Origin: Pelagophyceae sp. CCMP2097
Lineage: Eukaryota; Sar; Pelagophyceae
Length of the DNA stretch: 15,212 nucleotides
Assembly (NCBI GenBank): GCA_026770575.1
Contig: MU657208.1
Coordinates: 296,278-311,489, forward strand
Direction: 5' to 3'
The position numbers were made by a program, and so were the translations under genes. Below, piece by piece: positions 7,082-15,212 of the stretch. The notes below the pieces were generated by a model. The model was not told the DNA's origin. It saw nothing but the letters and a program-made list of their open reading frames with translations, and searched no databases. The stretch's first letter is position 1. Each line of letters begins with the position of its first letter.

Positions 7082-8577
7082 ATGGTTGCTACCATGTACG
7101 ACGCCTTGATGAAGGCGTGGAAGCACGGCTTCTTCTCGGCGACGCACGATGACGCTGCGGACCGCGAGCACTTCGACGATTACAAAGTGCGTTTGGTCAC
7201 GGTTGAGCCCTCTCTCGCGTCTGCGATGGTTTCCTCGACGGCCGGCAATGACGCAACCATGCTTACGGCTGACGCCGCGGTGTGTGCTTTGCTTTTACGC
7301 GTGCTACGTTCGACGACTCAGCTCGACTCGTTTCGTCTCGTCCGCGACGCGACTAACGGCCGTGACGCGTGGTTCGCGCTCGCCGAGTCGTGCGGCCACG
7401 CCTTGGCGGGGGTACGCGCGCGGCGTGCACTCAAACTTCAGATTGCAGCTTTACAATCATGGCGCGGCTTCCCGTCTGGCGCGCGTTACACGGCAGAGGC
7501 GCAGCGCCTCAGCCTGCTTATTGGATCTAACGCAAACGCACTGGCCGACTTGCGGCTCGCGGTCGTCGACGGCATTGCGCCGCACAACGGCAATGCCCCG
7601 GCGGCATTTGAGTACCTTTACGGCGCTTTACTCGACGACGAAAACGCCACGCTTTCTGCGATGCTCTCGCGCATCCGCCTCGTCGCGCGCGAGAAGTCGC
7701 TCGACAACAAGCCTTCCGGTGCGCACGTTATCGTGGCGATGAGTGAGATTTCATCGTATCCGCGTTCGACCGCCGGCGCTGCGTTGCGCTTCGCTTTGCC
7801 ACGCCCGGGTGAGCCTGTGCCGCGTTGATCGGTGTGCTTCGGCGGCGGCCACCTTCCGGGCAGTTGCTCAACGCCGGGCGACTTTGCGCGTAACGTGTGC
7901 GCGTTTTGCTGGAAAGCTGGGCACGACCTCGCAGCGTGTCCGTCCAAGCCTACGAACCGCGCCTGGAGCTCGGTGACGCTGTGCCAGTGCGGTTTTATCC
8001 GCCCGCGGACAAGCGGCCGGCGCGGCCGGCGCGACCAGACGAGCGGCACTGCTTTAACTGTGACAAGCAGGGCCACGTCGCGAAGGACTGCCGCATGCCC
8101 AAGAAGGCGACGTCGGCATCCGCGTCTCCTGCGATGGTCGCCATCGACGCGCCCACTCCGCCAAGTTTACCGTCGCTGTTCGTCGGCGACATGTGCCCGT
8201 GCACAGTCCTCGACCAACGGCCAGAGCCGATTTCTGGGTTCCGCGCTCTCGGCCTTGACTCGATGGCTCAAGTGCGCGTCTTCTGCGACGGCGCTGGCCA
8301 CGCGCACGACGAGCTCGCGCCGCCGCGCAACGACGACGTCCAGCCCGCGGTCATCAAGGCGGGCGCAGTCAACCCGCACGTTTCGTCGGGCTCGTACTCG
8401 GGCCGATTTCTCGGCGGCGAGACGATTTGTATCAGCGACGTCCGCATCGTGCCGTCGTTCGGCATCGGCGTCTTCTCGCTGGGTCTTCTTTTGGAGAAGG
8501 GATGCCGCATGATGCTCGACGACTGGCCTTGCATTCGTCTGCCCAGGGGCGTTTGCGTTGCCGTCGTCCCATGTGGC
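7082..8577 (+). pseudogene. gag: Copia-like gag and start of protease, broken
   Basis: This is the capsid/nucleocapsid part of a Ty1/Copia-type retrotransposon. The first frame runs from ATG 7082 (a second ATG at 7094) to a TGA at 7826-7828, with an alpha-helical Gag-like body of 248 residues. After the TGA the same frame continues with CFGGGHLPGSC and a perfect CCHC knuckle (7898-7939, CAFCWKAGHDLAAC). A third perfect knuckle (8050-8091, CFNCDKQGHVAKDC) is in the -1 frame, so an indel or shift lies between 7940 and 8049. Downstream, LGLDSMAQVRVF (about 8248-8283) and GGETICISDVRIVPSFGIGV resemble a Copia aspartic protease, but the catalytic D-S-G reads D-S-M. Integrase and reverse transcriptase are absent. 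The frame is cut at 8577 by an inserted MITE. The TGA, frameshift and insertion together make it non-functional. Confidence 0.75.
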
Positions 8578-8903
8578 TAAGGATTTCCCGTAGGATTAGA
8601 TATATTTTTTCGACATTTGAAGTGTTTCCAAGAGGTGGATCTTTCCGACGACAATTGAAGTGAATATGACGATAGACGGCCGACATGGGCCGCTCTGGAG
8701 CCTCAAACCAAGGCATCGGAATTTTAACTCGGGGGTTAATCCGTCATCAGGGGACTTTAAGGGAGATTCCGACGACATTTGCGGCTTTTGCGGCTTTTGC
8801 GGCCGGCTTTTCCGACGACTTTTGTGGTGAAATTTTCGACATCGCGACGACATTGGCAAACGACATTTGAGAGGATTTGAAACGATACTACGGGAAATCC
8901 TTA
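8578..8903. mobile_element. 326-bp MITE with 8-bp target duplication
   Basis: The ends are a perfect 16-bp inverted repeat, TAAGGATTTCCCGTAG (8578-8593) and its reverse complement (8888-8903). Immediately outside, CATGTGGC occurs at 8570-8577 and again at 8904-8911, an exact 8-bp target-site duplication. That size fits hAT- or P-type transposition, but no transposase is present. Its interior carries repeated TTCCGACGAC words and a TTTGCGGCT tandem (about 8776-8802). It interrupts the Copia-like protease frame, and its first three bases supply an in-frame TAA. Confidence 0.85.
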
Positions 8904-8911
8904 CATGTGGC

Positions 8912-8961
8912 GCCGGCAGACTGATTTCCATCAAGGATGCACCCGAGCTCGTGCCGGCCGC
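8912..8961 (+). pseudogene. continuation of the Copia-like frame beyond the MITE
   Basis: Ignoring the MITE and one copy of the target duplication, the protease frame continues without a shift into GAGRLISIKDAPELVPAAK. This shows that the retroelement once extended at least to here. Where it ends is unclear: the frame stays open into DNA that is antisense to the last exon of the CFAP92-like gene, where it is probably only a shadow. Confidence 0.4.
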
Positions 8962-9061
8962 CAAAATAGGAGCCGGCCATCGTCTCGGACGTGGCGCCGG
9001 CGGACGGTTCCAAGGCGCGCTGTTGGAGCGGAGGCGATTCAGAGCGAGGCATTTACGGCCC

Positions 9062-12000
9062 TTAATCTGCCTTGGCCGGCGCGACGCGCCACCGCGCGTC
9101 GTGGGCCGTCTCGCCTGGGTCCACGGCGGTGATGGCCTTGCGACAGAGCACCTTTTCGGACCTAGACGTTGCTTCTTCTCGCGCCGTTTGTTTTCGCACC
9201 CGACGCCGGTTTCGCGCGCGCGCCGCAGCAGGTCGCGGTGGATCTGCGTCTTGAATTCCTCTTCGCCGGCCGCCGTGCGGTCCACGACTTTGGCGCCGTA
9301 TTGGCGCAGCGTTGCGGCGTAGTCGGGCCCCTCTGCAAACGCACCTGTCGAAAAGATGGAAAGAGGTGCTGGCCTGAGCGTGGCGACCTTGCCAGAGGGC
9401 AGCCTCGCGTTGCGCACGATGCGCAGGGCCTTTGAGTGGACGGCGCCGTGCAAAATGTCGGACCCGCGGTCCGTTTGGGAAGGACGGTCTTTTTGGGAGA
9501 AGCCGTCGATCTTAAAGTCTAGCGAATCCACCACCACTTTGCAACGCCACGCCTCGCGATCCTGGGCCTTTTGCGAGGCCTGTTCCGCCGCGGCGCCGAG
9601 ACCGCCGAGGTGGACGGAGCGAGTGTAGGCGTGCTCGTCCAATTTCGTCGTCCGTTCGCGACCGCGCGGGAGCTTGGCATAGTTGCCCAGGTAGTTGCCG
9701 TCGTAGTTGCGGTCGAAGGCTGCGGCGGCGTGGCCGCCAAAGTACGTGTTTCCGTTGGACGGGATCGTGTCAAAGTCCGCTCGGTGCTTGGCCGCCAACT
9801 GGCGCATCTGATCCAGCGTGTCATCCCACGGCTCCAAGAGCTCGTCGACGCGCGCCGCGGATGGCTTGCCGGCATGCGCGTTGTAGTCGCTGGAGGGGCG
9901 AGGGGCGGGATAGACGAATCCTCGCTTGGTCTTCCACCTCGCCCGCGACGCCGCCGCCGCGTCCTGCAGCAGCCGCGCCTCGTCGACCATGGCCACCTAC
10001 GAATGCACGCGACGAATCACATTGCGGTGCTGCCAGTCCCGCTTCGCGCACCGTCGTGTGGAGGTAGTTGGACTCGGCGGAGGCGGCCCGGACGAAGGTG
10101 ACGCCTTCGCCTTTCAAGCGCAGCCGCTCCTCGGCCTTCTTCAACTCCGTGTACTGCAGCTTCTGCCCAGAGTAGACGTACGTCGCCGGCACCGTGTCCA
10201 AAGCGTGCAAGGCGGCGGCCGCCGAGCGCCGCTCCTTGGCCGCGGCTTCCGCCGCGAAAGCGTCGGCGGCCCGCTCCGCTAAAAAGTCCGGCGGCGGCAG
10301 ACGATTCGCCAGAAACGACTCGTACGCCGCGTTGCGGCAGTCGGAGATGCGCGCATTCGACGCCTCGGGCGCCTCAGCCAAGTCGACCGTCTGCGCCGTC
10401 CCGGCCGACACGGCGTCGCTGCTTCGCCCCTCGGTGCGGCGGTGGCGCGGCGGTGGACGGCCGTCGATGTCTGTCACGGTGATGGGCTCGCCAAACTTGG
10501 ACTCGACTTCCACCAACGTCGCCGCCGCGGGCAGACCCCCAGTCCCTTGCGACGACGGCGCCAGCGACAGCGCGCGCAGATTCGGCGCCCTTCGCACCTC
10601 CATCAGGCGGTGCAAAGCCTCGAAGCACTCGGCGGAGACCTAGCGGCGGATACAACGCAGCAAGCACGTCCACTCTCAATGGAAACCCCCATCTCTGTGC
10701 TGCCATCACGGGCGTCTTGGATGCCGCGGTTGTTGGCGACGGACTGTGTCAGACGCCGTCGACGACCTTTGTCCGGTTGTAAATTTCTGGCGACGCCGCC
10801 AGCACAGGCAGCGGCTCCCGAAGCCGCACCTTCTTCAGGTCGGTGTGGAAGGCCGTGTAGAGCCGCTGCGTGAAGCGGACGGAAGGATCGGCGAGGAGGG
10901 CGTAGGAGCCGTCGTTGAGGGCGCGCCGCGGCGCGACGGCGGAGATGCGCTGCATGGAGTGCGGCAGGCCCTCGAAGACGAGGGTGCGCGAGTGCGCATC
11001 TATGACGTGGAAGCCGCAGACGACGTCGAGGTGGCCTGCGTTTGCGGCCGCGACTTGATCCGGCGAGAGCTCCAGCGATTTGAGAGAGCCTCGCATCGTT
11101 TCCGCGAGCGCCTCCGTGTTCACCTCGTCCATCACCGCCGTCACCGCGCGCAGCAGCGCAGCGTCGCCGTACGGGAAGATGAGGACCATTCTCGAAAATA
11201 ACGCCGCCGCCGGCGCCAGAGCCGACCCCAGAGTTTCACAGAGGTCCTGCCCGCGCTTCGCGTGCACCGCCGTCGCTGCAAAAGGCTGATTGCCGAGCGT
11301 CGTCTCCCAGAAGCGACTGTCGTGGTACAGTCCCTCTTGGATGCGCCTCAGCGGCCGCTGCAGCGAGACGACGAGTGCCACGTCAGAGTCAAAATCAGAG
11401 TACGCGCCCGGCCGAGCGCAATGCCTCTGCGCGTCGTTGAGCTGCCAGTCGTCGATGCCACCTTTTGGGGTGACGCGCTGCTGCCGAGCCGCCAAAGGCG
11501 CCTTGAGCCGGCGAACTGCGCCCGCCGCCTGAACCGCGCCCGCGACAGACCGCGTCTCGCTAGAGCCAGTCGGCCGCTCGTCGTGCCAAGTCGGTCTCGA
11601 CGCGTCGCGCTGGTCGCTCGGCGCGGCGGCGGCCTTTTTCGCCTTTGAAAGGGTGGTCGTCGCCCGCGCGGCGGCCGTCCGCGCAAACGCCCTCGCGAGC
11701 GCCGCGGACTGGTCGAGCAGCGCGTCGACTCCGGCGAGGGCCAGGGCGTGCGCGTGGTCGTCGCCCGCGCGGGCCCAAGAGGCGACCAAAGCGCGGAGAT
11801 ACAAGGCGTCGACGTCGTAGACGCTCAACGCATCGCCGCTCTTCGCCGCCGCGCCGTCCATCGAAGCGCGCGACTTGCGCATCGCCGCCGCGCCGAGGGA
11901 CCCCACGCCGACGTGCGAGGGACCCCACGCGCGCGCCTCGCGCACCACGGCGTCGAGCGCGCAAAACACCTCCGCGGCGCGCTTTGCGGCTTGTGCGTCT

Positions 12001-13183
12001 TCGGCGTCCACGCGCGCCAGCGCGTCCCAGAGGCGCAGGGCGAGGTCGGGCATCGTCACGGCGCAGACGAGGGCGTCGTCGAGCTCCTCCGGGGACAAGT
12101 CTGCGAGCAACGCCTTGGCCACGCCGTCGCCAGAGGCTTGCGCGCGGAGCTTGGCCGCGCACGCGCCCGACGGGAGGAGGTCTCTGTCGTGGACTTCGAT
12201 TGTGACGGGCTGCGTCGCAAAGAGCTCTTCCAACTTTTCTCGCTCGATGCCGCCGGTAAGAAAGCAGACCCTGTGGCCAAAGTGCACCTTGCCGCGCGCG
12301 CACCGTGCGTCCGTCGCGGAGCACCGGCGCAGGCCCTCTACGAGCTGCGGCGCGGAAGCGGATGTGAGCCTCGAGGTGACGGGCGGCTGCAAGACTGCAT
12401 AAGGCGGGCGGCAGTAGCGTTGGAGGTTGAAGGGCTCCTGGACAAACTTGTGCAACGGCGCGGCCTCGCTCTGGGCGGCGGCGCTTCGGACTCCCGGCAG
12501 GCGCCGGGCGTGCTGGATCTCGATCATAAACGGATTAAACAAATCCAGAGCCTCGGCGCTCATAAACGGCGCCTCGGGGCACGACACCGTGATGCGCAGA
12601 AACTGCAGACTGCCACGAGAACCGCACACCGTCGCCGCCGCGGAGACTTCGCTCGGCGGCGCTTTTAAGGGTTGGAGAAGAGCGTCGTCGCCCTCGTCCT
12701 TGTCCGCGTCGGGCCACGCGGCTCTCGAGTCGCGCTCGGCGGCGCACTGCTTGTTGGCCAGCAGCGCGGACGCGTCGACGTGCACGGCCTCGACGTAGTC
12801 GTTTCCGTCTCCGCCGACGAAGAAGCACAGAATCGGCTGCCGGTTCAGTTGCTCCAGCGACGCTTGAGACACTTCAAACGCATGGTCCCGCTCGATGCGC
12901 CACATCGCCGGCGCCGCCGCGTCGTCGCGCGGCGCCGCCACCCAGCACGGCTCGCCGTCGGCAGACCCGACGGCGCCCGAGCAGACGCGGCCGCCTACAG
13001 ATAGGAATTACGATAGGAATTACGATAGGAATTACATGCTCAGTCGACCCGTGCCGGCAAGGTGCGTCGGTGCCCCGCGCGCGCACCGTCGATGAACGTG
13101 TAGCGCAGCGTCAGCGGCGCACCGTCGGCGACGACCATCTCGCAGGCGACTTGGACCGTCACAGAGTACTTGGCCAGCGCCAT
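9062..13183 (-). CDS. CFAP92: CFAP92-like cilia/flagella-associated protein, five exons
   Basis: The predicted protein has about 1269 residues, probably axonemal. Exons, in coding order: 13183-13087, 12994-10767, 10639-10052, 9996-9200, 9161-9062. Introns of 92, 127, 55 and 38 bp all have GT..AG ends and keep the frame exactly. The start is ATG 13183 (MALAKYSVTVQV). Residues 1 to about 110 look like a C2-type beta domain. At 174-192 lies APFMSAEALDLFNPFMIEI, and about 299-304 EVHDRD closes a second C2-like segment. The middle (about 420-545) is Ala/Arg-rich and low complexity. About 690-775 reads VCGFHVIDAHSRTLVFEGL and on to LREPLPVL. Exon 3 opens VSAECFEALHRLMEVRRAPN, with KFGEPITVTDID after it. 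Exon 4 has GFVYPAPRP and KPSAARVDELLEPW. The tail reads AVDPGETAHDARWRVAPAKAD. This order and these motifs match what I remember of CFAP92 (KIAA1257, DUF4550). The 38- and 55-bp introns are short; if not spliced they would be frame-breaking indels. The gene faces the ankyrin gene and starts 221 bp from MITE copy R. Confidence 0.65.
13000..13035. repeat. three perfect 12-bp tandem units in intron 1
   Basis: GATAGGAATTAC occurs three times without change at 13000-13011, 13012-13023 and 13024-13035. It fills nearly 40% of the 92-bp first intron of the CFAP92-like gene and ends 5 bp from the acceptor AG. Exact identity suggests recent expansion. Confidence 0.8.
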
Positions 13184-13351
13184 CCGAAAAGGAACGCCGC
13201 CCCGACGGCTTACGAAAGAGCCGAGCGGCCCGCCGACTCGACGGCCGTGGGTTGCCGCGCTTAACCGCGCGCGGGGCGGAGAGGAAACCGCGCGGCGGTG
13301 GAATCGTTCACCGGACCTCGAGGTCAAATGTTGAGGCAGTCCCAAATTTTT

Positions 13352-13380
13352 GCGGCCCGGTCCAACGGGCCGCATAAATA
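13352..13380 (-). promoter_or_regulatory. hairpin and TATA-like box upstream of the CFAP92-like gene
   Basis: GCGGCCCG (13352-13359) and CGGGCCGC (13366-13373) form a perfect 8-bp stem. Read on the minus strand, a TATTTAT (13380-13374) directly precedes it, about 190 bp upstream of the start codon and 25 bp downstream of the MITE end. CGGACCT units in tandem (13384-13403) lie between. Core-promoter function is an inference from position and AT content only. Confidence 0.25.
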
Positions 13381-13404
13381 CAACGGACCTCGGACCTCGG
13401 ACCG

Positions 13405-13960
13405 TACAAGGGGTATCGCCAATGACGCCGAGGACTTTCTGGCAATCGCAGTTTTCGTCGGTTGGAGTTTGGCGCTGTTGGGAGTGATAGAGGACGTCGC
13501 GTTGAGTCCCATGATGCCCGATCCAATAGAAATTGTTTGTTTAAAACGCTCAAACTAAATATCTGAACGTCTGTTTTGGCTCGTCTGAAGCGCCACTCGC
13601 GGCAATCTTATTGGATCGGCCAAATACCACCCCAGTACGTATGGACCCACCCCGTCACATAGCCAGAATTTCGATTCCTGCGGTCCTGCGATTGCCAGCC
13701 GGGCCCGAACCTTCGCAATACGGAGGCAAAATTAGTTCAAAATCAAGGTAAAGAGGCAAATAAAGATTTTATGAAGTCCAAAATATTGGGGGAAACGCTT
13801 GTTCACGCCCTTGCAAGGCGCCCTCCTCGAGGCTGATCATGTCACGGACACCCCGGGGGGCAGGGAGACCCATAGCGACCACGCCCACCCCCGCAGGCGG
13901 CCTCTGGGAGGCACAACTTTGCGTCACTTGAGGTCGGCTTTATCGCCGATACCCCTTGTA
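13405..13960 (-). mobile_element. MITE-like element, copy R
   Basis: The element is bounded by TACAAGGGGTATCG at 13405-13418 and the inverted CGATACCCCTTGTA at 13947-13960, a perfect 14-bp TIR with TA at both tips. Nearly all of it matches copy L (1730-2325) in reverse orientation, about 93% by eye. Unlike copy L it retains an internal 10-bp inverted repeat, CGATCCAATA (13519-13528) against TATTGGATCG (13609-13618). No protein is encoded. It lies just upstream of the CFAP92-like gene, in the same orientation relative to transcription as copy L has to the ankyrin gene. Confidence 0.8.
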
Positions 13961-14490
13961 GCAGAGAGCAGTCGAAATAGATCAGCCCACAAAAACGTCA
14001 CAGTTTTTTTTTTGCCGTTGAAGACGCCCCATGGTGTTTTTATTGAGTTTTTTTTACTTTTTCAATCAAGTCCAAGTTATCGACCAAAAGGGCGATATTT
14101 TTTAGCGAACGTTTATATCGAGCGGAAGGTGTTCCTTTCAAGCACCTCCGAGATCCTTTGGCGTTGACATGGGGGGCGGCCATTCGCCCAAATATTTGCG
14201 AACTGAACTCCAGTTGCTGGCTGATCTAATTTGGACAGGGAGGTCCGTTGGATTATTGCGGTCTGTTGGGCCGGGTCGTCCCTTTCCCAACGTCCGTCAC
14301 GAGGCTCCTGGTCGGAGAATGGAGATCACCCTGGAGGGCACCACGCGTGCAGTTTGACGCCGTTCGCGTTCGGCCCTCGTCTTCCAAGTAGACCCTCCTT
14401 GCCATATGCTCACTGAGCTCCAACCGCGATTTAACAAGCCCGACCTCGCATTGCCCACAGGGCCCTCATTCGCTTCGAAACTCTGTCTCC
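13961..14490. other. intergenic region, T-rich then mixed, no supported gene
   Basis: The first 150 bp contain long T runs (about 14013 and 14049). A small frame at 14169-14357 (ATG, 62 codons, starting MGGGHSPKYLRTELQLL) has fair residue balance but no relatives I recognise and no context, so I do not call it a gene. No transposon terminus matching copy R is seen beyond 13960. Confidence 0.3.
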
Positions 14491-14504
14491 GCGAAGCAGC
14501 AACG

Positions 14505-14875
14505 AGACGGAGTCGCGGCGCGACGGGAGGAGGAGCGCAGCGACGGCGGGGGAGTCCGGGGGGGCGGCAGCCCCCCCGGCACCCGGCAGAGTCCGAGGAC
14601 TGTATCGCCAACCTCGGGGAGCGGAGCGACGGGGAGGTCCGGGGGGTCTCCCCCGGCGCCCGTAGGAGATTAGGGTCTGTGCCGCCTCTCTCGGGAAGCG
14701 GAGCGACGGGGGGTCCGGAGGGTCTCCCTCCGGCACCCGTAAGAGTCCAGCATCTGGCAAACGAGGCTGGTGCGGGGAGCGGAGCGACGAGTCGGAGTCG
14801 CTCCGCGACGGGTGGAGGAGCGCAGCGACGGCGGGGGGTCCGGGGGGAGACCCCGGCGCCCGTGAGAGTCCAAGG
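14505..14875. repeat. cluster of GC-rich hairpin repeats
   Basis: Four imperfect units of about 55-100 bp lie at roughly 14505-14593, 14616-14670, 14692-14750 and 14773-14875. Each follows the scheme GAGCGSAGCGACGG, then GGTCCGG with a G run, then a C run with CCGGCRCCCG, then a GAGTCC-like tail. The G and C runs make stems; at 14556-14579 the stem is a perfect 9 bp. A further perfect 8-bp stem, GGAGCGAC/GTCGCTCC, lies at 14781-14804. Long open frames over this stretch are arginine/glycine/proline-rich translations of the repeat. Confidence 0.7.
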
Positions 14876-14897
14876 TCCGGCTCCACCGTGCAGGTGT

Positions 14898-15212
14898 TTA
14901 CAGGAACAGCAGATCGAGAACCTTGCCGCAGCGGCAGTGGCTGCGCCTCTTGCCGAAGTTAAAGTTGAACGAATCAGAGGCAGCGGAAGACTCCAGAACC
15001 TTCGACTCCGACGGCCCCAGGTGCCTCAGACCGTGCCTGGAGGTGACTCCGACGAGCATGCAGAGCCTGGTGCGATGAATGATTAAACGCTGCAGCATCT
15101 CGCTCGTGTCGTTTGTAGGACCCTTAGCCCGTCGCGTAGCCTCTCCATTTTTGCGCAGCAACGCCCCGATAAGGGGCCGCAACCCTTTCTCCGAACACTT
15201 ATTAAGCAAATA
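14898..15212 (-). CDS. partial ORF of unknown function, 5' end outside the window
   Basis: The frame is open from the window edge to a TAA at 14898, about 104 residues. It reads CSEKGLRPLIGALLRKNGEA, later LQRLIIHRTRLCMLVGVTS, and ends SHCRCGKVLDLLFL. Residue use is balanced and not arginine-shadow-like, which is the main reason to list it. I recognise no domain; the HCRCGK near the end could belong to a small metal site, but a single cluster is no evidence. The plus-strand frame across the same DNA is also open, so coding on either strand is uncertain. Confidence 0.25.
   Translation of the reverse strand, partial: YLLNKCSEKGLRPLIGALLRKNGEATRRAKGPTNDTSEMLQRLIIHRTRLCMLVGVTSRHGLRHLGPSESKVLESSAASDSFNFNFGKRRSHCRCGKVLDLLFL

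Noticed and set aside
7940..8049. Programmed -1 frameshift between the second and third zinc knuckles
   Set aside because: No slippery heptamer is visible, and the region carries other damage (TGA, MITE), so a simple indel is more likely.
10640..10766. Coding continuation after the TGA at 10749-10751 (a TPVMAAQRWGFPL-like frame)
   Set aside because: It needs readthrough of the TGA and then another frame change; a 127-bp GT-AG intron joins the conserved-looking sequences in phase without either.
11645..12668. Long plus-strand ORFs opposite the second CFAP92-like exon
   Set aside because: Arginine-rich antisense shadows of a GC-rich exon; the minus frame has balanced residues, recognisable motifs and precise exon joins.
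14406..15086. Plus-strand 226-codon ORF
   Set aside because: Most of it is the arginine/glycine/proline translation of the GC-rich hairpin repeats; no domain and no consistent composition.

Overview
This window looks like nuclear DNA from a protist, probably a unicellular alga. It has GC-rich genes with short GT-AG introns, a flagella-associated gene, an ankyrin-repeat gene, a Copia-type retrotransposon remnant and many non-autonomous DNA transposons. There is no bacterial gene organisation. The style reminds me of stramenopile (pelagophyte-like) genomes, but the sequence alone does not prove the lineage.

Layout. 1-1.7 kb is a transposon graveyard: short coding scraps, including a frame-broken Helitron-type fragment on the minus strand. 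1730-2325 is a MITE-like element (copy L). 2506-3264 is an intact ankyrin-repeat gene on the plus strand. 3699-6097 holds three non-autonomous inverted-repeat elements lying almost end to end (F, A, B); A sits in an AAT microsatellite and B appears inserted in the flank of A. 6.1-7.08 kb is the non-coding leader of a Copia-like element, and 7082-8577 is its damaged gag-protease region. At 8578-8903 a 326-bp MITE with a perfect 8-bp target duplication is inserted in that retroelement. 9062-13183 (minus strand) is a five-exon gene for a protein of about 1269 residues that I recognise as CFAP92-like (cilia- and flagella-associated). 13405-13960 is a second copy (R) of the first MITE in opposite orientation. 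14.5-14.9 kb is a cluster of GC-rich hairpin repeats, and a partial minus-strand ORF reaches the right edge.

How it fits together. The two real-looking genes point toward each other across the transposon-filled middle. The most striking arrangement is that copies L and R, about 93% identical by eye, each lie roughly 180-220 bp upstream of one of these genes, in the same orientation relative to transcription. They may contribute promoter sequence. As a long inverted repeat they also bracket about 11 kb of DNA, which could be a composite mobile segment. The other notable points are a TGA exactly where the first zinc-knuckle cysteine of the Copia Gag should be, and a CFAP92-like gene whose short introns all restore frame precisely. 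No autonomous transposase, RNA gene or CRISPR array was found.
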